Shown in pieces: positions 18,787 to 28,301 of a stretch of DNA of 64,000 nucleotides (within the stretch, counting starts at the first letter, position 1; each line of letters opens with the position of its first letter). Source of the DNA: Flavobacterium kingsejongi (GTDB lineage Bacteria; Bacteroidota; Bacteroidia; Flavobacteriales; Flavobacteriaceae). Made by a program: the position numbers and the translations under genes. The stretch lies in assembly GCF_003076475.1 (NCBI RefSeq), contig NZ_CP020919.1:496001-560000 (forward strand), read 5' to 3'. The notes under the pieces are model-generated. The model saw only the letters and a program-made list of their open reading frames with translations. It did not search any database and was not told the DNA's origin.

Positions 18787-19026
18787 TTACTCCTTATCGT
18801 TTGCCAAGAAGAAATTCCTTGATTTTTTAGGATACTGGTTATAGCTTCTGTCGCTTGGATTTACAATCACCGTTTTGATATTGATTTCATCCCCGAGTTT
18901 AAAACTGGCTTCAGTGTATTGGAAATCGAGCAAATATTCACCACAAAAGTAATTTCCATTCTCATCTTTCTCGATGATTCCGGTATAGACTCCTTTTTTA
19001 CTGCTGATTTTTTCTGGTTTTGACAT
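18787..19026 (-). CDS. Small conserved-looking protein, unknown function
   Basis: Encodes 79 residues, soluble and charged, without signal peptide or membrane segment. The sequence reads like a small beta-rich domain (GVYTGIIEKDENGNYFCGEYLL, FKLGDEINIKTVIVNP) with a basic C-terminal tail. I do not recognise the family. The support for it being a gene is its place as first member of a tight minus-strand run with the RDD protein and dgt, and a start codon at the expected distance from an intergenic region. Confidence 0.65.
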   Translation of the reverse strand: MSKPEKISSKKGVYTGIIEKDENGNYFCGEYLLDFQYTEASFKLGDEINIKTVIVNPSDRSYNQYPKKSRNFFLANDKE

Positions 19027-19141
19027 GGTCGTAATTTTATTTTGTATTAGTGTATCATTTTATTTAACAGCACCATAGCGCTCTTTATCCTTATAAAAAA
19101 CTCTGGATAATTTATATCCCTTGCTCTGGCTATTTGCTGCT

Positions 19142-19175
19142 AAAAAAAACAGCTGTCTCAATGTGACAGCTGTTT
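19142..19175 (-). terminator. Rho-independent terminator of nrdA
   Basis: AAACAGCTGTC (19148-19158) and GACAGCTGTTT (19165-19175) form an 11-bp perfect stem. On the minus strand it is followed by eight T residues. It lies 24 bp after the nrdA stop and separates nrdA from the dgt transcript. Confidence 0.85.
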
Positions 19176-19198
19176 CAAATATAAGTATTTTATGTGAA

Positions 19199-21583
19199 TT
19201 ATGAACCGCACATTTCACAATCATCCGGTTCAGACGCCTGTGCTTTCAACAGCATGGCTTTGAAATCCTCTACTGCGATTTCTTCTGTTTCCAAAGCTAC
19301 CGGCTGTTCTTTTTTATCGTTGTTCAATGTGAACTTAATAGCATCCACAGCACTTTTCGTTCTCAGGTAGTACATTCCGGTTTTCAATCCGGATTGCCAT
19401 GCATAGAAGTGCATAGAAGTCAGTTTCGCGAAGTTGGCATTTTCCATGAACAGGTTCAGTGACTGAGACTGGTCGATAAAATACCCTCTTTGGCGGGACA
19501 TATCCAATATATCTTTCATACTCATTTCCCAAACCGTTTTGTACAGTTCTTTAATATGAGCCGGGATCACATCGATATTCTGAACGGATCCGTTATGGCG
19601 CATGATTTCCTGTTTCAGGGTTTCATTCCATAATCCTAAATCTACCAGGTCTTCCAACAGGTGTTTGTTCACTACAATGAATTCTCCAGATAAGGTTCTA
19701 CGGGTATAGATATTGGAAGTATACGGCTCAAAAGCTTCGTTATTTCCTAAGATTTGTGACGTAGAAGCAGTAGGCATAGGCGCTACCAAAAGGGAGTTTC
19801 TTACTCCATGCTCCATTACTTCTTTACGCAAAGAAGTCCAGTCCCAACGTCCGGAAAGCTCTTCATCTTTAAGTCCCCAAAGGTTGTATTGAAATTCACC
19901 CTGTGAGATTGGTGATCCTTTGAAAGTAGAATAAGGGCCTTCAATTTTAGACAACTCCATAGAAGCCGTTACCGCTGCAAAATACAGGGTTTCGAAGATT
20001 TCCTGGTTCAGTTTTTTGGCCTCATCACTGGTAAAAGGCATTCTCAGCATGATAAAAGCATCTGCCAGTCCCTGTACTCCTAAACCTACCGGCCTGTGGC
20101 GCACATTGGAATTTTCTGCTTCGATAACAGGATAGTAATTCCTGTCGATTACTTTATTCAGGTTTAAGGTTACTCTTTTGGTAACATCAAATAATTTCTT
20201 GTGGTCAAATTTACCGTTTTCAACAAACATTGGTAAAGAGATCGATGCCAGGTTACATACTGCAACTTCATCCGGTGATGTATACTCGATAATTTCTGTA
20301 CACAGATTGGACGAACGGATAGTTCCCAGGTTTTTCTGGTTGGATTTACGGTTGGCTGCATCTTTATACAACATATAAGGCAATCCGGTCTCTACTTGTG
20401 ATTCCAGGATTTTCTCCCAGATCTCACGCGCTTTGATGGTTTTACGCCCTTTTCCTTCTGCTTCATAACGCAGGTAAAGTGCATCAAATTCTTCACTGTG
20501 TACTTCCGATAATCCAGGGCATTCGTTCGGGCACATTAAGGTCCAGGTTGAATCTTCCTGTACGCGTTTCATGAATAAATCCGGGATCCACATTCCAAGG
20601 AATAGGTCACGGGTTCTCATTTCTTCCTTACCGTGGTTTTTTCTCAAATCCAGGAAGTCAAAAATATCAGCATGCCATGGTTCTACATAAATCGCAAAAC
20701 TACCTTTACGTTTACCACCACCCTGATCTACATAACGTGCGGTCATGTCATACACCCGAAGCATCGGTACAATACCATTGGAAGTTCCGTTGGTACCACT
20801 GATGTACGAACCTGTAGCCCTTACATTGTGGATCGCAAGGCCAATCCCTCCGGCAGACTGTGAAATCTTCGCCGTTTGTTTTAGTGTATCATAAATCCCG
20901 TCAATACTGTCATCTTTCATGGTCAGCAGGAAGCAGGAAGACATTTGTGGTTTTGGTGTACCGGAATTGAAAAGCGTAGGTGTCGCATGCGTAAAGAACT
21001 TCTTAGACATCAGTTCATACGTTTCAATAACCGATTCGATATCGTCTTTATGGATTCCTACAGAAACACGCATCAGCATGTGCTGTGGCCTTTCTACAAT
21101 TTTTCCATTTATTTTCAGCAGGTAAGAACGCTCCAGCGTCTTAAACCCGAAATAGTCATAATTAAAATCACGGTTGTAGATAATCGTAGAATCTAACACC
21201 TGAGCGTTTTTCTGGATGATTTCAAAAACATCATCCGCCAATAAAGGCGCTTCTTTCCCGGTTCTCGGATTTACGTAATGATACATATCCGTCATCGTTT
21301 CAGAGAACGATTTTTTAGTATTTTTATGCAGGTTTGAAACCGCAATACGAGCCGCTAATTGCGCATAATCCGGGTGTGAAATCGTCATCGATGCCGCTGT
21401 TTCTGCCGCAAGATTATCCAATTCAGAAGTGGTAACCCCATCATACAAGCCTTCGATTACACGCATCGCCACTTTTACAGGATCTACGAGGTCATTCAGG
21501 CCGTAACATAATTTTTTTACTCTATCCGTAATCTTATCAAACATTACAGGCTCTCTATTGCCATCTCTTTTTACTACAAACAT
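19199..21583 (-). CDS. nrdA: Ribonucleoside-diphosphate reductase, large (alpha) subunit
   Basis: Catalytic subunit of class I ribonucleotide reductase, reducing NDPs to dNDPs with the NrdB radical subunit. The 794-residue protein starts with an ATP-cone ([21 protein letters not shown]), the allosteric activity site. The catalytic barrel follows: [20 protein letters not shown] (redox Cys), [22 protein letters not shown] (N-x-C-x-E radical site) and [16 protein letters not shown]. It ends with DDCEMCGS, the C-x-x-C tail that passes electrons from thioredoxin or glutaredoxin. The NrdA-like length and ATP cone favour class Ia. nrdB lies 133 bp upstream on the same strand. Confidence 0.95.
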   Translation of the reverse strand: MFVVKRDGNREPVMFDKITDRVKKLCYGLNDLVDPVKVAMRVIEGLYDGVTTSELDNLAAETAASMTISHPDYAQLAARIAVSNLHKNTKKSFSETMTDMYHYVNPRTGKEAPLLADDVFEIIQKNAQVLDSTIIYNRDFNYDYFGFKTLERSYLLKINGKIVERPQHMLMRVSVGIHKDDIESVIETYELMSKKFFTHATPTLFNSGTPKPQMSSCFLLTMKDDSIDGIYDTLKQTAKISQSAGGIGLAIHNVRATGSYISGTNGTSNGIVPMLRVYDMTARYVDQGGGKRKGSFAIYVEPWHADIFDFLDLRKNHGKEEMRTRDLFLGMWIPDLFMKRVQEDSTWTLMCPNECPGLSEVHSEEFDALYLRYEAEGKGRKTIKAREIWEKILESQVETGLPYMLYKDAANRKSNQKNLGTIRSSNLCTEIIEYTSPDEVAVCNLASISLPMFVENGKFDHKKLFDVTKRVTLNLNKVIDRNYYPVIEAENSNVRHRPVGLGVQGLADAFIMLRMPFTSDEAKKLNQEIFETLYFAAVTASMELSKIEGPYSTFKGSPISQGEFQYNLWGLKDEELSGRWDWTSLRKEVMEHGVRNSLLVAPMPTASTSQILGNNEAFEPYTSNIYTRRTLSGEFIVVNKHLLEDLVDLGLWNETLKQEIMRHNGSVQNIDVIPAHIKELYKTVWEMSMKDILDMSRQRGYFIDQSQSLNLFMENANFAKLTSMHFYAWQSGLKTGMYYLRTKSAVDAIKFTLNNDKKEQPVALETEEIAVEDFKAMLLKAQASEPDDCEMCGS

Positions 21584-21716
21584 AAGTTTACAAATTTTAT
21601 ACGTTTAATTTCTTCATTTCGCACGTTGCCGTACTATCATTGTTTTTTTAGGAGCTTTTTATATTCGGAATCCCTCAGGACTGCAAAATAAAAAAACTGA
21701 TTGAGGATCCGACGAT

Positions 21717-22706
21717 TTAGAAATCAGCGTCGAAGCTGATTTTCTGAGAATCACTATCACCACCGGAACCGCTGTTCAAAACACCCGCTTTCTGGTATTC
21801 GGACACCCGTTTCTCAAAGAAATTAGTTTTTCCCTGAAGCGAGATCATGTCCATAAAATCAAACGGATTACCCACATTATATTGTCTTTCGCAGCCTAAT
21901 TCCACCAACAGCCTGTCAGTTACAAACTCCAGGTATTGTGTCATCAGTACTGCATTCATCCCGATAAGGCTAACCGGCAGGGATTCTGTAATAAATTCCC
22001 TTTCAATATCCAGTGCATCTACAAGAATCTGCTTGATTCTGTCTTTCGGCACTTTATTCACCAGGTGATGGTTGTGCAGGTGTACTGCGAAATCACAGTG
22101 CACGCCTTCATCACGGGAAATCAGTTCATTGGAAAACGTAAGTCCCGGCATAAGGCCTCTTTTCTTCAGCCAGAAGATAGAACAGAAAGCTCCGGAAAAG
22201 AAAATTCCTTCTACCGCTGCAAAAGCAATCAGGCGTTCTGCAAACGAATCGGAGTCGATCCACTGCAATGCCCAGTCCGCTTTTTTCTTAATGGCCGGAA
22301 AAACTTCCAGTGCACGGAAAAGCTGGTCTTTTTCTGTTTCATCTTTTACATAGGTGTCGATTAACAGGGAGTAGGTTTCACTATGGATATTCTCCATCAT
22401 GATTTGGAAGCCATAGAAAAATTTTGCTTCTGCATATTGCACTTCATTTACAAAATTCTCCGCGAGGTTTTCATTAACGATACCATCTGAGGCAGCAAAA
22501 AATGCCAGGATGTGTTTGATGAAATATTTCTCCTCTTCACTCAGTTTATTGTTCCAGTCATTTAGATCCTGATGCAGGTCAATTTCTTCAGCAGTCCAGA
22601 AACTCGCTTCCATCTTTTTATACCAGTCCCAAATATCATGGTGCTTGATAGGAAAAATGACAAATCGGTTTTTATTCTCTTGTAAAATTGGTTCTATTGC
22701 AGACAT
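21717..22706 (-). CDS. nrdB: Ribonucleoside-diphosphate reductase, small (beta) subunit
   Basis: The radical-generating subunit, 329 residues when started at the ATG at 22706 ([15 protein letters not shown]), where homology to small subunits begins. A frame open 34 codons further has no family support. Ferritin-like metal ligands are visible: Asp in [12 protein letters not shown]-x-x-H in [10 protein letters not shown], Glu in [10 protein letters not shown] and E-x-x-H in [21 protein letters not shown] and the C-terminal tail ending FDADF are typical. It is the first gene before nrdA and probably forms one transcript with it. A perfect DnaA box lies about 95 bp upstream. Confidence 0.94.
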   Translation of the reverse strand: MSAIEPILQENKNRFVIFPIKHHDIWDWYKKMEASFWTAEEIDLHQDLNDWNNKLSEEEKYFIKHILAFFAASDGIVNENLAENFVNEVQYAEAKFFYGFQIMMENIHSETYSLLIDTYVKDETEKDQLFRALEVFPAIKKKADWALQWIDSDSFAERLIAFAAVEGIFFSGAFCSIFWLKKRGLMPGLTFSNELISRDEGVHCDFAVHLHNHHLVNKVPKDRIKQILVDALDIEREFITESLPVSLIGMNAVLMTQYLEFVTDRLLVELGCERQYNVGNPFDFMDMISLQGKTNFFEKRVSEYQKAGVLNSGSGGDSDSQKISFDADF

Positions 22707-23180
22707 ATTCAATTGAGTTTTATAGTGTTGCGAAAAAAGACTTTTTCGCGTTATTGCTGATACAAAGATTGTCATTCTTATTGGTAAATGAAAGTCAAAC
22801 TTATCCACAATTCGGGGTAGTTTTTAACAACTCAGATTTTTCTTCCAAAAAAGAAATCGATAATATTAAATATTTGATTACAAGGCATTTGAGCCAAATC
22901 AAAATTACGAATAAATAGTGTTAAAACGCAGATAAACCGCGGGTTTTCGAACTAAAATCACCTTCAAAACCGTAGGGTACGCAAACTAAGGGATCAAAAT
23001 ATTTTAAGCGTTATTTTTGAAGTTAATCCACAAATAAACCAGAAAAATAATCATATTCTTCGCTTTCATAACAACGTAAAAATCAGTTTGGATTTCGTGC
23101 AAAATAAAAGAGGCATTTGAAGCAGGAAAATTACTCATCCGCTTCATTTTTTCTTTATAACAGAAATTCGCTGGCTTATT
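22707..23180. other. AT-rich intergenic region upstream of nrdB
   Basis: A 474-bp stretch with no gene I can support. It contains the nrdB leader, a consensus DnaA box (22801-22809), a near-match (TAATCCACA, 23024-23032) and A/T-rich tracts. Two boxes are too few to call a replication origin. DnaA control of nrd genes is known in Escherichia coli; here it is only suggested by the site. Confidence 0.4.
22801..22809 (+). promoter_or_regulatory. Consensus DnaA box upstream of nrdB
   Basis: TTATCCACA is an exact match to the strong DnaA box. It is about 95 bp upstream of the nrdB start. A 9-mer can occur by chance, but the near-match at 23024-23032 and the replication-linked gene next door make it worth noting. 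Confidence 0.4.
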
Positions 23181-23747
23181 TTATCCTTTTAATTCGGTCG
23201 CTACTTTTTCAAGTTCCATATACCAATCTTCGCCAAATCTCCGGATGAGGGCCTCGCGAACAAATTTATATACGGGAACTTCCAGTTCAGCACCTAGGGA
23301 ACAGGCGGGATCACAAATATCCCAACGGTCGTAATTAACCGCGGAAAATTCTGAGAAATCCTTAATACGGATCGGGTACAAATGACAGGAAACCGGTTTT
23401 TTCCAACTGACAATACCCTGATTATAGGCTTGTTCAATACCACAGAGTGCGGTTTTGCCATCAAAAATCACATAAGCACAGTCTTTATTATCAATCAGCG
23501 GCGTCTCCAGGTCACCGTCGGTTCCTGTTACCCAGGTTCCCTGTGCTTCAATTGCCGCTATACCTTCTTTACGTAAAAAAGGCTTCACTTTAGGGTAGAT
23601 TTCCTCCAAAATCCGGGTCTCCTCCGCACTTAGTGGCGCACCCGCATCACCATCAACACAGCAGGCACCATGGCAGGCTGAGAGGTTGCAGACAAAATCT
23701 TTTTCTAAAATATCTTCCGATACTATGGTTTTTCCTAATTGAAACAT
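23181..23747 (-). CDS. DUF3109 family cysteine-rich protein
   Basis: A 188-residue cytosolic protein with a dense Cys pattern: CNLSACHGACCVDGDAGAPL near residues 22-41, then DCAYV, LCGIEQ, VSCHLYPI and DICDPACSLG. This arrangement defines DUF3109, relatives of the YkgJ-type zinc/iron-chelating proteins, and suggests a bound metal or Fe-S cluster. The function is not established. The start at 23747 (MFQLGKTIVSEDILE) fits the family N-terminus. It diverges from marC and is followed by the AT-rich nrdB leader region. Confidence 0.85.
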   Translation of the reverse strand: MFQLGKTIVSEDILEKDFVCNLSACHGACCVDGDAGAPLSAEETRILEEIYPKVKPFLRKEGIAAIEAQGTWVTGTDGDLETPLIDNKDCAYVIFDGKTALCGIEQAYNQGIVSWKKPVSCHLYPIRIKDFSEFSAVNYDRWDICDPACSLGAELEVPVYKFVREALIRRFGEDWYMELEKVATELKG

Positions 23748-23881
23748 GGCATTAAAGTACTGTAATTATTGTATTATTTCGTAATCGGCAAAGATACAAA
23801 GGATATATTCACAAATATGCAATTCAGTGAATTATAGCTAAAAATTAATTTATTCATAGCCACAATGCCAATTTATTGCAA

Positions 23882-23889
23882 TATTTTTG
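23882..23889 (+). promoter_or_regulatory. Candidate marC -7 element (TATTTTTG)
   Basis: Exact match to TANNTTTG, 22 bp before the marC ATG at 23912. No convincing -33 element at the right distance. Confidence 0.3.
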
Positions 23890-23911
23890 CACCTTTATAA
23901 TAAAAAGAATT

Positions 23912-24499
23912 ATGGAGTTTGATTTAGGGTTCGACTGGAGGGAAATTGTTACAGCTACGATGGTATTATTTGCCGTGATCGATATTTTTGGCAGCATCCC
24001 AATCATTATTAACCTGCGAAATAAAGTTGGAAAAATTGAATCGGAAAAAGCCTCTATAGTAGCCGCTGTCATCATGATCGCGTTTCTTTTTGTCGGCGAG
24101 GAAATCCTGAAACTCATCGGGATCGATGTCAATTCATTTGCTGTTGCAGGATCCTTTGTGTTATTCTTCCTGGCATTAGAAATGATATTAGGCATACGCC
24201 TGTACCGGGATGAAGAAGCGAGTACCGCCTCTATTGTTCCTATCGCCTTCCCGCTTATTGCCGGAGCCGGAACCATGACCACCCTCTTATCGCTGCGTGC
24301 AGAATACAAAACCATCAACATTATCGTTGCCATTGCCTTAAACATCATACTCGTTTATATCGTACTGAAAGCCTCTGCAAAAATAGAGCGGATCATCGGT
24401 CCCAATGGACTGGGTATTATCCGTAAGGTCTTTGGCGTTGTACTTTTAGCTATTGCTGTTAAATTATTCGCAACTAATGTTAAAGGTCTTTTTGAATAA
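23912..24499 (+). CDS. MarC family integral membrane protein
   Basis: A 195-residue inner-membrane protein with about six hydrophobic segments. The start is the ATG at 23912 (MEFDLGFDWREIVTATMVLF); an earlier in-frame start at 23876 overlaps the promoter region. FAVIDIFGSIPIIINLR and IPIAFPLIAGAGTMTTLL are the paired family motifs. MarC/YchE proteins were once linked to multiple antibiotic resistance, but that role was withdrawn and the substrate is unknown. Two small genes follow closely (52 and 3 bp gaps), so this is the first gene of a three-gene transcript. Confidence 0.9.
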   Translation: MEFDLGFDWREIVTATMVLFAVIDIFGSIPIIINLRNKVGKIESEKASIVAAVIMIAFLFVGEEILKLIGIDVNSFAVAGSFVLFFLALEMILGIRLYRDEEASTASIVPIAFPLIAGAGTMTTLLSLRAEYKTINIIVAIALNIILVYIVLKASAKIERIIGPNGLGIIRKVFGVVLLAIAVKLFATNVKGLFE

Positions 24500-24551
24500 T
24501 TGAATATTTAATAATTTTATCGCATAATTTTCTTTCCAGAATACACACCTC

Positions 24552-24752
24552 ATGAAAGTTTTCACTACAATACTCGTTGTTTTAGCCTTAGGCTTAATTG
24601 TCTTCAATGTTACATTACTGGATTTCAAAAACCCATTTGCAGGAGACAGCCTTGTGGCATTAATTGGAATTGCCAGTTCTTTCTGTGCGGTTTTAATTAT
24701 CCTGATCTTCAGAATGTCCCGTATGGTAAACGAGAAAATAAAAAATCAATAG
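24552..24752 (+). CDS. Small two-helix membrane protein
   Basis: Encodes 66 residues with two hydrophobic segments (about 3-24 and 34-56) separated by a short DFKNPFAGD loop and a basic, polar tail. I do not recognise a named family; such proteins recur in Flavobacteriaceae. It is 3 bp ahead of the flavoprotein gene and 52 bp after marC, which supports it as a real cotranscribed gene. Confidence 0.65.
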   Translation: MKVFTTILVVLALGLIVFNVTLLDFKNPFAGDSLVALIGIASSFCAVLIILIFRMSRMVNEKIKNQ

Positions 24753-24755
24753 TCT

Positions 24756-25364
24756 ATGTTTGACGTTTTAATCATCGGAGGCGGTGTTTCTTCGATGTCC
24801 TGTGCGCTGATTTTAGGATCTGCCCACAACAAGCCTTTCGTTGCTGATAAAAAAACAGGGATTCTTACCCACCAAAAAGCCTCTTCACTTCAGGACGCCC
24901 TTTTCAATAACGCTTATGGCATCCCTCCTGGAAAATTAGGCTCGGAATTATTGACCGAAAGTACCCAGCACCTCAAGGATATGTACCCACAGATCCAACA
25001 GATTCCAGATGAAAAAGCAATGAAAATTGAAGGCAGCTATCCTGCTTTTACGGTTATTACCAATAAAAACAGCTATACTACTAAAATTGTTGTGTTAGGC
25101 GTAGGTGCTTCCAATTCTTTTCAAATTGAAGGACTGATGCAATACGTCGTGCCCCATGCAAAAATGCCAGCGGTTAAACAACGGATCCAATTGACCAATA
25201 CCGATCATAAAGTAGCCGAAGGCATCTACGCCATTGGTACACTGGCAGGATGGAGAAGCCAGCTGTCGATCGCTGCAGGTAGTGGTGCTTCTGTAGGAAC
25301 TGATATCCTCACCCTATGGAATGACGGCAATCATGCCGATGCTCACGATAGCATTAGAAAATAA
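24756..25364 (+). CDS. Short FAD-dependent oxidoreductase-like protein
   Basis: A 202-residue protein related to the thioredoxin reductase fold. The N-terminus VLIIGGGVSSMSCALIL is a Rossmann dinucleotide motif, and GIYAIGTLAGWRSQLSIAAGSG is the C-terminal FAD-binding motif. Thioredoxin reductases are about 310 residues; here the inserted NADPH domain with its C-x-x-C pair is missing, leaving only the FAD halves. It may take electrons from an unknown partner. A strong bidirectional terminator follows at 25383. Confidence 0.78.
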   Translation: MFDVLIIGGGVSSMSCALILGSAHNKPFVADKKTGILTHQKASSLQDALFNNAYGIPPGKLGSELLTESTQHLKDMYPQIQQIPDEKAMKIEGSYPAFTVITNKNSYTTKIVVLGVGASNSFQIEGLMQYVVPHAKMPAVKQRIQLTNTDHKVAEGIYAIGTLAGWRSQLSIAAGSGASVGTDILTLWNDGNHADAHDSIRK

Positions 25365-25382
25365 TAGTACAAACTTACAGAT

Positions 25383-25416
25383 ACAAAAACAGCCGGTTCA
25401 AGCCGGCTGTTTTTGT
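25383..25416. terminator. Bidirectional terminator between the flavoprotein and ctp genes
   Basis: ACAAAAACAGCCGGTT and AACCGGCTGTTTTTGT-type arms form a nearly perfect palindrome around a tight loop, with A-run and T-run on either side. It ends transcription of the convergent genes on both strands. Confidence 0.85.
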
Positions 25417-25419
25417 ATC

Positions 25420-27003
25420 TTATAATGTCTTAGCGTCGAGGGCTTTCTTTACCATCGCATCTTCTTTTAAAATGATCTGGTAATATTCTTTTTCCCCATA
25501 CAGCTGCCGGGCAAATTCTGCCGTGAGGTAGCGCTTTACAAGGCCTTTGTTATGATCCAAAGGCAGTGTCACCCCATTGTTCTTCAGGTACTTTTTAAAG
25601 TTGGTAAAATAAGTGTCGTTTTTATCCATCTTCAAAAGAAAGTCCGGAAAGGCTACCCCTTCAAATTGCTTACGATCTTTATCCAACTGCTCAAAAACAA
25701 AATAACTCACAATCCCTGACTGCATCACCAATCCTATCGATTCGTCTCCATGCTTACCTTCTAACGGCACAAACACATCCGGAACAATACCACCACCGCC
25801 ATACACAATTTTACCTTTTGGGGTTTTAAATTTCAGTGTATCAGCTATTTTGATACTGTCTGCAGCATAAAGTTCGCCGGTTTCATAACGGTGCCCAAAT
25901 TCTTTAAAATATTCCGCAGCACCATGATCATACGATTTCTGAATTGATCTTCCGGTAGGCGTATAATAACGCGCTACGGTAAGGCGTACTGCCGAACCAT
26001 CACCTAATGGCATTTCGCGCTGCACGAGGCCTTTACCAAACGAGCGTCGCCCGATGATGGTTCCCCTGTCATTATCCTGTATGGCACCTGCGAGTATCTC
26101 ACTGGCAGAAGCACTATTTTCATTAATCAGTATGGCCAGTTTTCCGGTTTCAAAAATCCCGCCTTCAGTCGCATACGTTTTATCTTCTTTTCCGCCTTTA
26201 TTTTTGGTCATGACGATCAGGGTTTCGTCTTTCAGCAATTCGTCCGCAATACGTACGGCTTCTTCAAGATAACCACCCCCATTTTCCCGTAAATCGATCA
26301 CCAGGCGCGTAGCACCTTCCCCTTTGAGCTTGACCAGCTCCCTTCGGAACTCACTGTACGTCGTTTCTGCAAAACGGTTAATCTTGATGTATCCGGTATT
26401 TTTATCCAGCATGGCCGAAATGTCCACACTTTTTATCGGCACAACATCGCGTTTGACACGCACCTTGAATTTGCGGTTCTCTTCCTTCCGGTAAATTGTC
26501 AGGGTCACTTCGGAATCTTTAGCGCCTTTTAGCTTTGGAAACAAACTGTCATTTGGCAGCTTCCGGCCAAACAGCACATCATTATCCGCCATCAGGATAC
26601 GATCCCCCGACTTGATTCCGGCTTTTTCAGATGGCCCGCCTTCTACCGTCTTGATTACGGCAAGCGTATCTTTATACATATAGAAATTGACACCAATACC
26701 CACAAAATCGCCTCTCATGCTCTGGGAGACTTCCTGTAGATCTTCGGAATTAATATATACGGAATGCGGATCGAGTTGCGCGAGTATATCATTGACAGTG
26801 ATATCAATAATGGAGTCGGTATTGACATTATCAACATAGTCATTTTCGATAAAATCGATCAATCGGTTGAGTTTGCCTTTGTTCGTAGCATTGGTGGTAA
26901 ATCCCGTTGCGGGTACCGAAAAGTTAATTTTGCCGCCAATCAGGATTCCGAGCGCCAACGCTCCACAAACCATAATAGGCACATACTTGGTATTCATCTT
27001 CAT
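25420..27003 (-). CDS. C-terminal processing peptidase, S41 family
   Basis: A 527-residue periplasmic serine protease. An N-terminal membrane anchor (about 8-24) precedes a tail-recognition region (DPHSVYINSEDLQEVSQSMRG), a PDZ domain (about 95-175, GIGVNF...GGPSEKAGIKSGDRI) and the S41 core. NSASASEILAG and RRSFGKGLVQ carry the Ser-Lys dyad, probably S299 and K324, 25 residues apart as in known Ctp enzymes. These proteases trim C-terminal tails of envelope proteins. The gene follows the dCMP deaminase gene by 15 bp on the same strand and probably shares its transcript. Confidence 0.92.
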   Translation of the reverse strand: MKMNTKYVPIMVCGALALGILIGGKINFSVPATGFTTNATNKGKLNRLIDFIENDYVDNVNTDSIIDITVNDILAQLDPHSVYINSEDLQEVSQSMRGDFVGIGVNFYMYKDTLAVIKTVEGGPSEKAGIKSGDRILMADNDVLFGRKLPNDSLFPKLKGAKDSEVTLTIYRKEENRKFKVRVKRDVVPIKSVDISAMLDKNTGYIKINRFAETTYSEFRRELVKLKGEGATRLVIDLRENGGGYLEEAVRIADELLKDETLIVMTKNKGGKEDKTYATEGGIFETGKLAILINENSASASEILAGAIQDNDRGTIIGRRSFGKGLVQREMPLGDGSAVRLTVARYYTPTGRSIQKSYDHGAAEYFKEFGHRYETGELYAADSIKIADTLKFKTPKGKIVYGGGGIVPDVFVPLEGKHGDESIGLVMQSGIVSYFVFEQLDKDRKQFEGVAFPDFLLKMDKNDTYFTNFKKYLKNNGVTLPLDHNKGLVKRYLTAEFARQLYGEKEYYQIILKEDAMVKKALDAKTL

Positions 27004-27018
27004 TGATCTGTCCTCATT

Positions 27019-27447
27019 TTATTCAACACTTGAAACATATTCCACTTCGACCCCTGCTTTTATCAAAAAATCAATACCGGAAGTATCTTTATAATTTTCA
27101 TAATAGACCACTCTTTTTATTCCCGATTGGTGGATGAGCTTGCTGCATTCTTTACAAGGGGAAAGGGTGATGTATAATGTGGCTCCCTCACAGGATTGGG
27201 TAGAGCGGGCGACTTTTAAAATCGCATTGGCTTCAGCATGCAGCACATACCATCGGGTATATCCCCCATCGTCTTCGCAGCAGTTTTCAAAACCCGAAGG
27301 CGTACCATTATAACCATCAGAGATGATCATGCGGTCTTTCACTATGATAGCTCCTACTTTTTTGCGCTTGCAATAAGACAGCTGTCCCCATTCTTTGGCA
27401 ATCCGAAGATATGCCTTATCGTATTTGTTGAGTTTTTTTACATTCAT
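27019..27447 (-). CDS. Deoxycytidylate (dCMP) deaminase
   Basis: A 142-residue zinc deaminase making dUMP from dCMP for thymidylate synthesis. H70-A-E72 and P97-C98-x-x-C101 form the zinc and proton-shuttle sites. The segment YNGTPSGFENCCEDD (about 46-60), with its extra Cys/Asp/Glu, is the insert found in ComEB/dCMP deaminases and absent from tRNA deaminases such as the TadA in this window. The length is normal. It lies 15 bp before the Ctp protease gene and 80 bp after the HupE-like gene, all on the minus strand. Confidence 0.9.
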   Translation of the reverse strand: MNVKKLNKYDKAYLRIAKEWGQLSYCKRKKVGAIIVKDRMIISDGYNGTPSGFENCCEDDGGYTRWYVLHAEANAILKVARSTQSCEGATLYITLSPCKECSKLIHQSGIKRVVYYENYKDTSGIDFLIKAGVEVEYVSSVE

Positions 27448-27527
27448 CCTCTGATGCAGGCCTGGTTTTTAAAGCTTATAAAATTAAGTTGCAATTTATT
27501 AGTTCTGCTGTTATTATCGTTAATTTT

Positions 27528-28118
27528 TTACCAAATTTTACTTTCGATAATCATTGGCAAAACTACACCAATTATGAATGCGGACATCGTTAAAGACCAG
27601 TCTCTTTTTGAAAATCTGAAAAAAGTCTGCACCACATACGAAAGGATCAGTATAACCAGTACCACAATCAGTTGCGCGGCTTCGATTCCCAGGGCAAATT
27701 CCAATAAAGGCAGTATTTTTCCCGAAGGCGATCCCGGCAATATGGTCTTGAAATAATTGGAAAAACCCAGTCCGTGTATGATCCCGAAAAACAGGGTCAC
27801 AAAACCGGCAAAGTTAATATTATTAGTGTTCTTGGAAGACTTACCGGATGTAAAGAGATTGTAGGCTGCGGTACAAAGGATCGTAATAGGAATCAGGAAT
27901 TCCACTACGTTGACATTGATTAAAATGATCTTATATACCGAAAGTAACAAAGCGGTTGTATGGCCTAATGTAAAAAGGGTAACCAGGACCAGGACCCTGC
28001 TCCATTCTTTAAAACTGTACGGTACGGTTAATGCCATCAGGAAAAGTACATGGTCATAGGCGTGAATATCCAAAACATGTTTTAATCCTATATTAAAATA
28101 CAACCAGAACTCCGACAT
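27528..28118 (-). CDS. HupE/UreJ family membrane protein
   Basis: A 196-residue integral membrane protein with about six hydrophobic segments. The N-terminus (GLKHVLDIHAYDHVLFLMAL) and GIIHGLGFSNYF carry the conserved His/Asp residues of the HupE/UreJ family, linked to nickel or cobalt handling in other bacteria. No hydrogenase or urease genes are near, so the metal and role here are unknown; many Bacteroidetes carry this gene alone. It heads a minus-strand run with the dCMP deaminase and Ctp genes and diverges from the TerB-like gene. Confidence 0.85.
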   Translation of the reverse strand: MSEFWLYFNIGLKHVLDIHAYDHVLFLMALTVPYSFKEWSRVLVLVTLFTLGHTTALLLSVYKIILINVNVVEFLIPITILCTAAYNLFTSGKSSKNTNNINFAGFVTLFFGIIHGLGFSNYFKTILPGSPSGKILPLLEFALGIEAAQLIVVLVILILSYVVQTFFRFSKRDWSLTMSAFIIGVVLPMIIESKIW

Positions 28119-28271
28119 AAGTGATAACGTTTATAGTATTTGAGAAGCCAAACTTACAATTTATTTTGAAAATAAGCGATTGGTTTACAAAGTCATCCCC
28201 AGTGTTTTCGGCAAAACAGGTAACGAAATGAAAATCTTTCATAATATTAACGGTTAAAATTGAAATAGATT

Positions 28272-28279
28272 TATATTTG
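28272..28279 (+). promoter_or_regulatory. Candidate -7 element (TATATTTG) for the TerB-like gene
   Basis: Exact TANNTTTG match 22 bp before the ATG at 28302. The expected -33 TTTG is not clear. Confidence 0.35.
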
Positions 28280-28301
28280 CAAAATATTTAAAAAAACGAT
28301 T

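Noticed and set aside
22707-22808. N-terminal extension of NrdB
   Set aside because: The 34 extra codons precede the normal NrdB N-terminus and overlap the regulatory region including the DnaA box.
22707-23180. Chromosomal replication origin
   Set aside because: Only one exact and one near DnaA box were found, with no dnaA or clustered boxes; not enough to call an origin.
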